Assembly: GCA_011317545.1 (NCBI GenBank)
Contig: WUJK01000001.1
Coordinates: forward strand, 682,001 to 746,000
Direction: 5' to 3'
From: Coniella vitis
Taxonomy: Eukaryota > Ascomycota > Sordariomycetes > Diaporthales > Schizoparmaceae
DNA: 64,000 nucleotides
Shown: in pieces, positions 1-12,056 of the stretch
Numbering within the stretch: position 1 is the stretch's first letter
How the letters are laid out: each line of letters begins with the position of its first letter
Program-made: the position numbers and the translations under genes
Notes under the pieces: model-generated
Databases searched by the model: none
The model's input: the letters and a program-made list of their open reading frames with translations, nothing else
What the model was told of the DNA's origin: nothing

Positions 1-142
1 CAGGAAAAAGGGAGAAAGGAAACAGTGTTCCGCACAACAGCCAGCGGTGGGCTTTGGCCGGGTGTGAAAGCTGCGGCTCTGGTTGGTTACCGAGTCGTTG
101 GAAGCGCCGGGTTTAGCGTGTGCGTTGCTGCTGCAGAAGTGC

Positions 143-171
143 TGGCGTGGCGTGGCGTGGCGTGGCGTGGC
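143..171. repeat. GGCGT pentanucleotide tandem repeat
   Basis: About five head-to-tail copies of GGCGT. It lies in non-coding DNA and no function is apparent. Confidence 0.85.
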
Positions 172-658
172 CGTTGCTGTTGCAGCATATACTTTGGTGT
201 TAGTAAGGTAGTAGTAGCAGTAGTAGTTGTTGTTGTAGCAACAATGAGGGCAAAGTTATACTATAGTGGTAATAGTATACTATGCATAGTATGGGGAAGC
301 AGAATGTGTAGTACCATGTGTGGACTCTCTTGGGCTGGCTGCGGTTCCGCGACAAAGTACCTGTGCTATGTACTGTGTATACTATAGTACTTGGGAGTAC
401 AAAGTACCTAGTACCTGGTCCTATTAGTAATGCTCACAATCGGCCGGTATATGGGGCCGCGAGAGCGGGGCGCGTCAACAAAAAGCTAGACTGGCCCCCC
501 GCTCCTGCTACTATGTATACTATGCTAGGTACATGCCAAAGTACTATGCAGCACCGCCGCAGCGGCTAATCCTGCACTCGCACTTGCGATGTGTTTCTGG
601 GCGTGTGTCCCAGCTGGGCCCTCCTTCTGGCATCAATCTCAGGTCACGTCTCGCAGCA

Positions 659-680
659 ACACACACACACACACACACAC
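659..680. repeat. (AC)11 microsatellite
   Basis: An uninterrupted AC dinucleotide run in the upstream intergenic region. Confidence 0.95.
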
Positions 681-1041
681 GCATGGACTGGCCGGTTGAG
701 GAGGCCGCTGCACGCCGACGAGACGGCTGAACAGTTGGTGGGCGGGGGGCCGAAACGGTCCATTGGTTCCCAAGGGGACGGGTCGCGCGCTTGACGGGGG
801 GGGGCACCAGAGGGTGACATTTTTGCTGCGGGCAAGCCAGCCAAGAAGCCGAGAGATCAGTGCTGCTGCTGCTATCTGCTGTCATGAAATCTGTCAAGAA
901 AAGAGAGCCGCGATTCATACCATGTACCATGGCAGCCCACGCCGGTTGGTCCTTTGGCGCCAGCCATTGCATACCATAGCCGTGCTAAGCGCACCGCGTG
1001 TTTTGGCCGCTCTCAAATTTGACATCAGTCACAAGAACTTG

Positions 1042-1060
1042 CTGTGTGTGTGTGTGTGTG

Positions 1061-1105
<45 letters not shown>
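1042..1105. repeat. Compound (GT)n-(GA)n microsatellite
   Basis: About ten GT units run directly into about twenty GA units. The GA half is a homopurine tract that produces spurious Arg-Glu open frames on one strand and Leu-Ser frames on the other. Confidence 0.95.
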
Positions 1106-1107
<2 letters not shown>

Positions 1108-3907
1108 AGAAAAAAGGGACCCCCAAGCGATGGAGTGGTGTATGAGCGAGCGTGACCTTTGCAGCACAGAAACCATCTCGACACAAACCAAGGCCGGTGT
1201 GGAAAAAGAAAAAGAGTCGCAAAGGCAGAGGCGTCATGTGCAAAATGGCGCACCATATCCACACGATGACAAAAGAGAGGTTACTTTGCTGTGCTGGCGG
1301 ACATCATTACCATGGTAATCCATCTGTGGAGTCATAGCAAGCCATCTGTAGGCCATCTTGGGGGCGGCCCAGGACTACAGGATAGATACTATGGTAATAC
1401 AACGTGAACATACTCTACCCGCACGATGATACGACTTGTCCGGTAGATACTCTAGCATACATAGCACACAGCAGCTTTCACCCTGGAGCAGCTACACTTA
1501 CATCTGACTCGAACCAAAGCATCCACCTACAGCCTTTCTTTTCGGTGGAGCCAGCACACCCAACAAGATCGGACAGACTACTACATAGTATGTACTTATC
1601 TGCCTCCCAATCCTTGTTCCCGTTACATCCAAAAAAGCTTTGGCTCACCACTACTATGTAAACGGGACAGTGCACAGGGGAGACGCCGGGAATAAACAGA
1701 CAAAAACACCCTTATTTGCACAATCCCCATCGGGCCCCGTTTTGGGGAGGTGACAGCGGACAACAAACACTCTTGTGAAGAACGAAACACGCACAGGATG
1801 GTGGTGCAAGACAAGGCAAAAAGGACTTTGAGAGGGAAGAATGACGGTGTAGAGCAAGCACATGGTAGATCTGCCGCGGCCAGGCTGGGGGCTGGGGAGG
1901 GCACCTGTCTCTAGCATACATAGTACATGGATAGTATCGTGGGTTTCCCATTTCTGGGGGATTTGCAGGGTTGCTCCTCGGAGGGGAGAGGTGGGGGGAA
2001 ACGGCGGTAATTCTAGAGCGTAGCAGGGCGGCACAGCCCAAAGAGGAGAGAGCTTTGTGGCGACCATGCTAAGCCCTACACGGCATTCCGTAGGGATTGG
2101 GAAAATGTCAGGCTGAGGGTGGAGCGAGGGATGGCCAAGAGAGTGCTGCTGCTACTACATAGTACTGCATAGTATGGAGAAACGAGGACAAGTACATCGG
2201 ACGGGAGATGGGCCGAGGGAGCCCCAAGACAACCTTCCCCTGGTCAGGACACGGACACATATATGCCGCCATGTACTGTGATCATATCGTCTCGAGTGTC
2301 AATGGTCAGCAAGCAGGGTTCCCTTTGCTGCTCGCCTACCTTGTCCCCCATCCACTTGTGGCAGCCCACGCCAGGACAAGTCCAGAATACTAGTATCATG
2401 TATGCCCGCGGTGCATGGTTTGGGGATACTTTATGCTTTTACGTACATGGTAGCACTATGATATGTGCATGCAACACCTCGGCCATACCTGGTATACAGT
2501 GGTATTGGCAGTCCCAAAATTGCGACTCTGGGAGCAGGCTGCACATGGTATCTTTAAAAGGACCAAACATTGCAGTCACCCCGTCCTTCACACCATGCCA
2601 TGTGTCCACACTTGTCCTAACTTTGTGACAGGAACGCCCTTGGCGCCCAGGGAGAATCGCCAGTCAACACGTGGCTACTACGTAGTCTTCCTTCAGGATC
2701 GCCCTCGGCAGACCAACCGCAGCCGCGTAATGTCCCAGGGCAGGGCAGGCGTGCAGCGGTGGCAGATGGATGGCACAGAATAGTGCCGGCGGCGCGCTTC
2801 TTCTGGACGCACAGGAGACTGGGGCCGAGGGAAGAGAGGAAGAAGTAGGGGGGCTGGTGTGAACAATCCATTCCGCAAGTACCTGGCAATACTATGTACG
2901 ATGTATTACTATGTATAAAGTATACATAGGAGCAAGTAGAACGGGGCCCCTCGAAGCGATAAAGCCCCAGTTTTGTGTCGTGTACACAGTAGAGACGCAC
3001 AAGCCCCCGCTAGCTGTGCTGCCGCGTCCTAGCCTGGCCAGTCACGGGCCGGTCCGTCATGTCGGTACGCACTAGGCAGTTTTGGGCGGGGCGCCGTGGG
3101 GTCCGGCAGGGAGCTCCCTGTATGCTCGTCGGCCAGAATAAGTGCATCCTAAGTACCGTACGTGCATAGTATACATACATGGTGGCAAACGGATGGATGG
3201 CAAAACTGTCACGGGAGAATCTGCGTCGGCCGCTGCAACCCGAGCATGACCTCATGCTGCTGACTGGATGCATCATGCACGCCGTCTACGTTGACAAAGG
3301 CCGGCTGGGCACTGCTATAGCACTTACTCTTCTGCTGAAGAGCGTGCACCTCGACGGACCCGAGGGTTTGGGTTCGGGCGTGACTGCTGCTACACATTGC
3401 AGGTTACATACAGAAACAAGGGCTGCTGGTTTCTATGCAGCTGGCAAGATTGGGCGATTTCCAGCATATCCAGCGTCCGTCCAATTGTCATGTGCAAGTT
3501 GAAAGTACAAACTTGCATACATAGTACATAGTACTTAAGATACATGCTGCCAGTTCTTTTTCCATAATCCTGGTCCCTGTCAACGGCTAGCACAAACGGC
3601 CTGGGACCCGACGGAAGCCCGGCCCCGTTGGCACCAACCCTGCTGCACAATAAGTACAAGTAGAATGTATACTATGTATAGAGAGAGGCAGCGAACCCTG
3701 ACCCTGGTCCCTACTGCCACACAGTAAGTATCATGTAGCGCTGACCTGATACTACTATGTATGTAGAAGCAACAGCAGCGGTGTGTCTGTGCTTTCGCGC
3801 ATTAACTGTCCTGCTGCCGGCTAGGATATCCCATTTCATAACGGCAGATAATCCGTCCATCCCTCATGACTGGTGCTTCAAGTACCTGTTCAGAAACTAT
3901 CCAGCTG

Positions 3908-3925
3908 CTACTATGTACATAGTAG
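3908..3925. repeat. Perfect 18-bp palindrome of the TACTATGTA family
   Basis: Half-site CTACTATGT is followed by its exact reverse complement ACATAGTAG with no spacer. It is one of the best examples of the dispersed intergenic palindrome described under findings. Confidence 0.9.
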
Positions 3926-4318
3926 TGTGTTGTTGTTCAAATTTGTCCCATTTGCTCCGCAATACATACCACCACCATAGATAGTACTTTGCATGGCAGG
4001 AGGCCAGTTTCATGGGCGCAACCGTCGATTCTCCGACATTCACAAGCAGACACCCCCCCCCCTTTGTTTGCTGCTTGCTTGCTTGCTCGCTTGCTTCGTT
4101 TATCCTACGATCCCTCCCATGTCAGGACAGAGCTGAGAGGCAAAAAACAAAGCATCCTTGTCACCTGCCTGCGGCGTGGTTTCCCTCCCCCCTTCTTCCC
4201 CAGTGCTAGGCTAGACCAAATAGCCAGGCCACAGGTCCAAACCCGACTGTGCCGCTTTCCGCATCCTTCGTCCGCCCGCCCTTTCGCCCAGGGGGACCCA
4301 ATGACAGCTCGCCACCTC

Positions 4319-4339
4319 TTTTTTTTTTTTTTTTTTTTT
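4319..4339. repeat. Poly-T tract, 21 bases
   Basis: A 21-base T homopolymer inside a long open frame (3989-4825, plus). It would encode poly-Phe, one of the reasons that frame was rejected. A (TTC)n run follows at 4686-4710. Confidence 0.95.
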
Positions 4340-7300
4340 GGCTTTGCGTGTGGGGACCACCCTGTCTTCCTTTGTGCGCCTCTTCGTCGGCACCTGGCGG
4401 ACTGTGTGGGCGTACGGTCAACAAGCAAGGCTCACAACACACCCATATATGAACTGTCACACACATACACAAAAGATCATCTAGCGGCCGCCCCGCCAAA
4501 AGACGCAAAACAGTTTCGAGCAAGCCAGCAAGCCAGCCAGCAAGCAAGCAAGCAGCCGCAAATGGCAAAGATGGGCACAGGGCTCCTGCCCCCGGGCCAT
4601 CCATCTATCTTGTGTGTACCCGTCTTTTTAAGTTTTTGTTTTGCATCCGCTAATAGTACTTGGGCTCATTATTTTTGGCGCAACTTTTCTTCTTCTTCTT
4701 CTTCTTCTTCTCTCTCCTGTGCATGGATGGACGTATGTATTATGCAACGTGAGCATGCGCCATTCATGTTCCCCCAAATCCCTCGAGAGCGGGAACCAAC
4801 ACAGTACTACGTTGTGTTTTGGTAACACGAAACTAAGCAAAGGGACCTGATAGCGCGTCTACGTGCGTCTTTTTAGGCGCGATTGGGGCCTTTGGGATTT
4901 AGGGTGGAGTGGTCGCAAGCAAGCAACGAGGGAAAGAAGAGAAAGAGAAAGGCCGGGGGGGGGGGTGGGCGGCCCTCTTTTTGTGTGTAGGCTCTGGTTT
5001 ATTAGAAGTCATATCAGGCAGTAAAAGGCCAACTACACTACATGGAACTACACACAACAGCCAAAAGAACCTGTTCTAACGGGGAACCCTCGCCACCTTT
5101 TCCTCCCCGGGGGGGGGGGATGGCTTGCTGTTTCTTGTTTTCTCTTCTTCTCCTTCTTCAGCGCTCGAGTGCATGTTTTCCAAATCAGTAGCAGCAGAGC
5201 AGCAGCATTCCAAAGGATCCATGGAAGCTCGGCTGAGCTTGGGGAACAGACAGGGTAGGGAGTGGGCGGGAAATGTCTGGCAATAAACAACAACAAGATT
5301 GAAGTGGCGGGCTTGCTGCTGAAAAGGGACACTCACGGTCTTTGGCTACGTCCGATCGCCGTTGTGGACGTGGGTGGGAGGCACCATGTACCAAGGCTAG
5401 CCATGTATCCATGGCCTACTATGGACATGGTAAAAGGAGGAGGCTCAACCTTGTTCTCTTGTCCTGATTGGGCAGACAGTAGCAGATGCCACACAGATTC
5501 TTGCCCAACCCTGGACCAAATTAGCATCTTGCTACGCCGCAGGCCAAAGCCTCAACGAGCCGAAACAGAAACTTCATATATACAAACAAACGGTTGAGGG
5601 GTGGGCAGGATCCTGGCAGTGTATCTTATTCTTGTCCGGGACTTGACACCTTGATGCCCCAAGCCTCTTTCTTCTCTTCTCATGTACGATGGTTTTGCGC
5701 CCGTAGAGAGAGACAGACTGCAGACCCATCCATGTATGTACAAGGAAGGACAGTACGTAGTAGACTGGGCGGGCGTGTCAAATGTTCGATTTCGATTCGA
5801 TGCGCCTCTCCACTGTCGGCAGTTTGTGCTTGTTCCCCTTGCCGAGAATCCTTCCTGCTGACTGACTGGCAGACAGACAGGGGCGCACGACAGTTGAGAG
5901 AGCGCAGAGAACGGATTGGAACTTGTCGTTGGGATGGTCTCTCTGTGTGTTGTCTACCCAGCCCGCGCCAAGAGCGATGTTTTCATGGACTCAACGTGCT
6001 TGGATGTGCACAAGAATGCCTACTGCAGAGATATGTAAAGCAGTCTGTGGCCGCTCATGACTTCACAGTCAGTGATTACCCTAGTGCCCAAGCCGTTAGT
6101 GGCTAAGATTAGCAGTATCTTGACATCAGACCACCCGTTCCTAGCAGTGGGCTTGGCAGCAAGGCACAGGGGCCGCCGCAGGAGGAGATTGGCCCGTGAA
6201 AAGAAGAAAAAGAAAGCCGGCACAGTGTCACTGCCACCAAGTACACACAAGTACCAAGTAGACAATAAGGGTATGGACAGTTTGGAGGGCATGCATGCGC
6301 AGCCCAACAGTAGCAGGAGGAGAGGCAGAGAGAAGAGAGAGAGAGAGTGTGTGTGTGTTTGTGAGAAAGAGAGAGAGAGAAGGAGAAAAGAGAGAAAACG
6401 GCCTGGGTCGAGCAGACCAGACCAGCCCAGCCCAGCCAGATTCTGGGCAAAGGGCCTTGGTGGGGAAGTCGACGGGGCATCCCTGTGCTGCTTGCGGCTC
6501 CTTGCATCCGACCCTGGTCGTGCAGCTCTGGTGCACCCGCTTTTCTGCTGGCCGTGAACCCCTGGCTGCGTGCTCTCGTTTCCCCACAAGCCTGCAGCCC
6601 GTTTTGTGTGCCAGGATACTTGGATACATGGTATGCTGGGGCTGGGCTGAGTGGCAGGGGTAGTCCCTGATGGAGAGTACATAGTCCTATGTACTGTGTA
6701 GCAGGTCACTGAGCACACGGTACTTCATACCACGGTACGCAGAAGATATCCCGGTATGTATACACAGTACCGTGTACACTATGTACCTTCGTACCTACCT
6801 ATTCTGGTCCTTGGCCATGTACTGAAGTACATGACAGTGGCTTGTACCTTAGTACCTTTCCCGCCAGCCCATCCATACTGTGCTCTGCTTCCTCTCTCTG
6901 TGCTGCTGCTGCTGTTGTGTATCACCACCACCACTGCCACCACCACCACCACCACCACCTCCGCCTCTGGCTCTTGTCCTAGCTGTCTGGCTGCGTGGGC
7001 CCCTGGTCCCTGAGTCCTTGGGTTCCTGGGCCCCCTCCCCTGGCCTGGCCTGGCCTGCAATGGCATGGCAGAGCGTGGACGAGTGTGGACGAGCGCATGT
7101 ATTTCTGAACTGCCATCCAAGGGCCCCTGGGGCCGTGTGGGCTGGACTGGGCCGGGTGGTCCCCTGGGTCAGAGAGCCGATCTATCGTGAGAATCTCTAC
7201 GTCTCTTTTTGCTGCCGATGCCACGCCCAAAACACTTAAAACCCACGCGCCTGTCCTCCGATCCCAACGTCCTCGAGGCCCATCTGTCCACGCCGCACGT

Positions 7301-7533
7301 CTACAGCCCCGTCTGCGTCTCTGTCTCGGTCAAAGCAGCGCGTTGGCTCGACCTAAACAGTGAGGATCCTCACCATCTGGCTCATCTGCATTCTGGGTCT
7401 TGCCACAACAACATCGCTGGCGACATAGACAGCAACGGCAAGGAGAAGCAGCAACAGCAAGCCAAGCCCCCCCCCCAGAACGGGAAAAAGAAGAGAAACA
7501 GCAAGCAGCATTGCTTGCTTCTGTCCTGACTTG

Positions 7534-9928
7534 ATGAACGCCGCGATCAAAATGGAATCGCCCATGCAGTATCTGGGTGACCCCTCTGACCACCACACTG
7601 CCCATCTCGACCTCGACCCGAGCTTGAGCGGGCTGCCAGACGCGTCCTGTGCCTCGATTGCGCCCTCCGTCATGGCCTACTCGCCCCGTGAACCGGCCTC
7701 TCACTCCGAGGTATGTACAAATAGCACATGTCCTCCTCCTCCCATCGTCACTCCTCCTTCTCTGGGCTGCCCCCTTGGCCAGCCCCTCTGGGTGCTTGCC
7801 TCCTCTGCTTCCATCCTGCCTGGCTGCTCTTCACATATACACCCACACCCACACAGGCACTCAAGCTCACACTTTCTTCTGCTCTGCGACAACACCAACA
7901 ACAGGTCTCTCATCTCTCTCCGTACGGCGCTTCGCCCGTCCTTGACGACCACCTCTTGACGCCAGCATCCACAGCCTCCTCTCCTCAGCTGCAGCACTGC
8001 TCAGCAAGACACGCGTCGTTTGACCACCACCACCAACACCACCACCACGAGGAGCCGGTGGCGCCTTGCCCGCAGCAGCCCACGCCGCCACCGCACATGT
8101 CGGCCATGTACCCGTACCAAGAGTACATGACCACGTCCTCTATGCCCATGCACAGCGTCATGGCCGACTCTTCTCCCCACGACATGATGTCCTATCTGCA
8201 CCATCATTCCCCCCCAGCAGGCCACGACGAGCACCCCCCGCCCCAGTCTGCCCCTTACTACGGCGCATACGGAGTCTCGGTGCCTTCAGAGCCTGCTGAC
8301 CACTACATGCTGCAGAATGCTGCCGCTCCCGCTCCCCTCAACGGCGGCATGCGCATGCTGCAGGCTGACCTCGACGGCGGCTCGTACACCCACCGTCCGC
8401 TGGCTCCCCTGGGCCCTGCCTCCTCCTCCCCTTCTGCTGCTGCTGCTGCTGCTGCTGCCGCTGCCGCTGCTGCTGCTGCTGCTCCACCTCCTCCTCACAT
8501 GACCACCTTGCTCCTTCCAAGCCTCTCGCAGCAGCAGCAGCAGCAGCAGCAGCCCTCTTACCGTCGCGACTGGCAGCACCAGATGCCCTTTCCCAAGCTG
8601 TCCCCCAGCCCAGGCAGCCGCCGCCCTTCTGCCGCCTCGAGGAGAAACTCGGGCCGCCGCAGCAGCAGCAGCACCAGCAACAGCAGAGTGCGCAAGTCCA
8701 AGAAGAACGCCACGGCCAGTCCCAGAGTGGGCCCGCCCGCCAGGCTCGACGGCCCCCTCCCCGCAACGACCGCCCCTCTTGCTCTCGACGCGCTCGAGTA
8801 TGACGGCCCCGACGAGGAGGTGACACTCGATGAGCAGACACCCGCCGACCTGCGCCGCTTGTGGGATCTGCGCAAGCAGTTCCTGGGCAAGAAGGGCAAC
8901 GGCATGTGGGATGAGATCCTCGAGGCCTACCTGGGCCAAAAGAAGTACGAGGCCCTCAGTGAGAACAAAAAGACACAGCAAAAGGCGTCGCTGCAGATGA
9001 AGATTCACAGGATGCTTCTCAAGTACGGCAAGTGGCCAACCAGAGACGTAAGTCTGCTCTTTTATCTTTCTTCTTGTTTCTCTCGGCTTTCCATCCAAAG
9101 CAGTTTCGAGTAGTGGAGCTAACGATGCCTTTTTTTTCCACCAAACCGCAGGAGGCCGCCCTTCTTCGCGCCTACAAACGCTTTGAAGAATCCCGCTACA
9201 TTGAAATCCTGCGCCTCTATGAAGAGGAAATGGCAGGACGCAAAAAGGCCTACGAGTGGAAATCCCAGCACATTGAGGCCGAGCTCGTCAAGATGGGCCT
9301 CGAGGAAGCCGAGCGTGACCGCGACTCGCGTGCCCGCAAGAGAAAACAAGTCGCGGCCCGCCACCAGCCTCGCTCCAGCACCGTGAGTGTGCAACAGCAG
9401 CAGCAGCACCACCAGCACCAGCACCACCAGCACCAGCCGAGACTGCCAGCCATGTACGGCAACCCCTACAGTGTGCACCCTTACATGCATCCCCAGCCCA
9501 CTTCCTACGAGACCAGAGTCGCCTACGAGAGCGACCTGGCCGCGCTGGGTGCGCAGCCGCCCGTCATGACGGAGGAGCAGCAGGTGCGGTTTGTCGACGA
9601 CATTCTGGAGCGCAACCCGTTTGCAGCCACGCCAGAGCCGTCGTCTGAGGATGTCGACACCGAGATGGGTGGCTACAGCCATCCGGGCACCGACGACCTG
9701 CAGGCACGGCCGCGCAGTCACTCTGCTGCTGCGCCGCTGCTGCCTATGAATCGAGTCATGCCCGCGGGTCCCAGCCCGCCACAGCCACAGCACACACATA
9801 TCCACCCTTCTCTTACTGCTGCCTCGTCGTCGCCGGACATGAATGCGCAACGGAGCGCCGCAGTGGCCAGACAGGTCTGTGACGAGAGGCTCAACAAGGA
9901 GTCCTACGGATCTGCCGTTGGAGCCTAA
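7534..9928 (+). CDS. Putative nuclear regulator, His/Gln/Ala-rich, three exons
   Basis: I do not recognise a named family. The model is join(7534..7710, 7905..9047, 9152..9928), 698 aa. An upstream acceptor at 7856 also keeps frame and would add 16 residues; 7904 is preferred because GCTCAC and a pyrimidine tract precede it. The start is the first ATG of exon 1. Exon 2 holds His-rich stretches, a poly-Ala tract (bases 8432-8482), poly-Gln (8530-8553) and a Ser/Arg/Lys-rich basic segment that could be a nuclear localisation signal. The non-repetitive core, about residues 370-500, spans the exon 2/3 junction. It carries LRRLWDLRKQFLGKKG, then KYGKWPTRD, then a charged helical stretch with RYIEILRLYEEEM. 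Two W-rich helical blocks with low-complexity flanks resemble a fungal DNA-binding or transcription-cofactor protein. That function, and a developmental role suggested by the isolated locus, are inference. Coding is well supported: three exons in consistent phase with GTATGT and GTAAGT donors. Confidence 0.8.
8432..8553 (+). repeat. Coding triplet repeats (poly-Ala and poly-Gln)
   Basis: GCT/GCC repeats encode about 17 consecutive alanines. After a short Pro/His/Leu spacer, eight CAG codons encode poly-Gln. Both lie in exon 2 of the putative regulator, so length variation would change the protein without shifting frame. Confidence 0.9.
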
Positions 9929-12016
9929 AAAAAGACGCAGTTGGTCGGCAGTATTGTTGCCATTCCACACAGAGATGGGGGGATGAATTGCCTCTTCTCA
10001 TCACTTTCTTGTACAATCTTTTTGTTCTTTCTTCCCTCAAGCCATATTCGTTCTTTCTTATACCCTGTCCTGATGACAATGTGGAGACTGTTGCTTGTTA
10101 TATCTCCACATACAACTTTGTTCTTGGGCCTTTGGTCTTTTTTGTTTAACCCTTCATTTCTGTATCGGCCTCCAGGCCCATTTTCAAAAGAGCATCACGA
10201 GCAAGACTATCAAAAACGATTCTGCGTTATAAGGTCACGAGCGGGTATTTGCAGTGGCGTTGCGGCTTTTCTGTTTTCATGGTTGTTAATTACCAAATTG
10301 TCTCCATCCTAGACACCCTCACTCTCACGAGAAGCACTTAGTTATATAAACCAGAGCATGACTTGTTTCCACACGTATCTACGCTTTTTTTCCTGATTTG
10401 TGTGCTTTTCTCAACCTTGTTGATCTTTGCCTTGCATTTCTACAATCACTATTGTGACCTCTGCAAAAGAGACACGAGAACAGCAGCGTAGTATGCGTTA
10501 TTCACAGCGTTCCCAAGACGGTAGTTGTATCGGCAAGCCAATTCACACAATCAGATTCAACCAGTTGGTTGACCTTACTAGCTTCACCCACTAAAGAAGG
10601 ATCAACAAGCAAGGAACAAAGAGTAATCCTTTTTTTTTTCACCGCACTCACCGTTCCATGTCGTGTTGTGTTGTACTGTGCTGTACTGTACATGCACTGT
10701 ACATGCACGGAGATAAAAACAGCTCGGCCGAAATTCCCGCGGAAGTGTCTTATTCTTTTTTTTTTCTGTTCCCGGCAGCGATACCCCTGCAAGTACTTGA
10801 TCCAAGTATCTTTTTTCTGTCTTGGGTCCTTTTTCTCTCTCTCAGTGACACAAGTGATTTATTATCCGCGCCTCGGATGTTCTTTTATTACATGCGGGTG
10901 TGGACCTTTTCAATTGGTCGGTAACGATGATAAAGAGCAGCACCAGTAGGGTGAATGCCCCCGATAGTTTACAGGAATCCGGAACCTGACGACTGGAAAC
11001 TCAACGCGCCAGTAAGGAGTTGCAAAATAGGACCACCTGCCGCCGTTACACCAAGATCTATCTACTCTCACAGCTTGGCTTTTTTGTGGTGTAGCCAAGA
11101 TAGTGTTTGACGAGACGACCTTGCTGAAAGATGCGTGTGTGTGTGTGTGTGTGTGCGGAGGGAGGGAATGGCTGCGGCTGACGGACTATACGTCCCGCCC
11201 CCACGACTTCGATGAGACCAAAAACAAACACTCATTTGTGGCTTGGGACTGCAAAGAGCCGACCAACCAACCCGCTTGTGTGACCTTGGGAGGTGTTCTT
11301 GCCATGTCAGCACCTTGTGTATATCTTTCTGACTGATACAATCGCTACAGATAGCCAGAAGAAGAGGGAAAACGAAGAAAAAAAAGAACATCCAGGGTAC
11401 ACGGTAGTTTCTGTCAATGTGTGTTGGTGTTGTTGTTCGCGTAGATGCTCCATTATACGGCATATAATCTCATCAACACATGGTGCCCAACCAACGACAG
11501 AGGTCGGCTGGCTTGTTCAGCGTAGTATCACAGTCAGTGCTAAAGTCTCAGCCCAGCCAGTCCCATAGTAAGTAGTAAGTAGTACATGGGTTACAGGCTA
11601 TTCTACTCCTCCTCTGGTTTTCTCCTTCTCCTCGCCCAACATTAGTGGTGGTGGTGGTGGTTCACTGAATGCGCGCAGCAGCGCCGGCTATTGGAGCCGC
11701 CCGCGTTTGTTGGCCGCCATTTGTCCGCCCATGGCGGCTGCATGGCGCCGCATTGTTGTTGCAGGGCACACAGCAAGGAGAAATCCATGTTGGGTGGGTA
11801 GGTCTACTACTATTACCATGCTATGGTATGTATGTACTATGTACAGAAGTCATCATGCAGGGTTTCCCTCCCTCCCTCCCTCCCTCCTCTCCGTCCCACC
11901 CCTCGAAACCAACGGTCTACGGGCAGTTTCGAAGCAGTCTGGCACAGACAAAAAGGAGGCAAAAGGCGGAGATTGGCCTTGCAGGAATCCTGCCGCCACG
12001 TTGCGTTGCGTTGCGC

Positions 12017-12023
12017 TGCCTGC

Positions 12024-12053
<30 letters not shown>
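12017..12053. repeat. (CTGT)n tetranucleotide repeat
   Basis: About eight CTGT/CTGC units, directly preceded by three GTTGC pentamers. Confidence 0.9.

Positions 12054-12056
<3 letters not shown>

Larger units (their letters stand above)
1..7533. other. Long repeat-rich intergenic region upstream of the regulator gene
   Basis: No gene is supported here. Open frames in this stretch run through simple repeats (AC, GT/GA, poly-T, CTT, CAC) and show no recognisable domain. The DNA carries many copies of the TACTATGTA-type palindrome (for example 257-294, 3516-3536 and 3908-3925). The last several hundred bases before 7534 are probably promoter and 5' leader of the downstream gene. A 7.5-kb empty upstream region is long for an ascomycete and is more usual for developmental regulators. 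That reading is an inference. Confidence 0.6.

Noticed and set aside
3989..4825. 278-codon plus-strand open frame
   Set aside because: It runs through a 21-base T homopolymer and a (TTC)n repeat, has no domain, and its composition is that of translated microsatellites.
6020..6718. 232-codon minus-strand open frame
   Set aside because: It is Leu/Ser/Phe-rich because of GA and CT repeats. There is no domain and no sensible start context.
8286..9098. 270-codon minus-strand frame opposite the regulator
   Set aside because: It is an antisense shadow of exon 2, rich in Ser/Leu/Val from the complement of CAG and GCT repeats.
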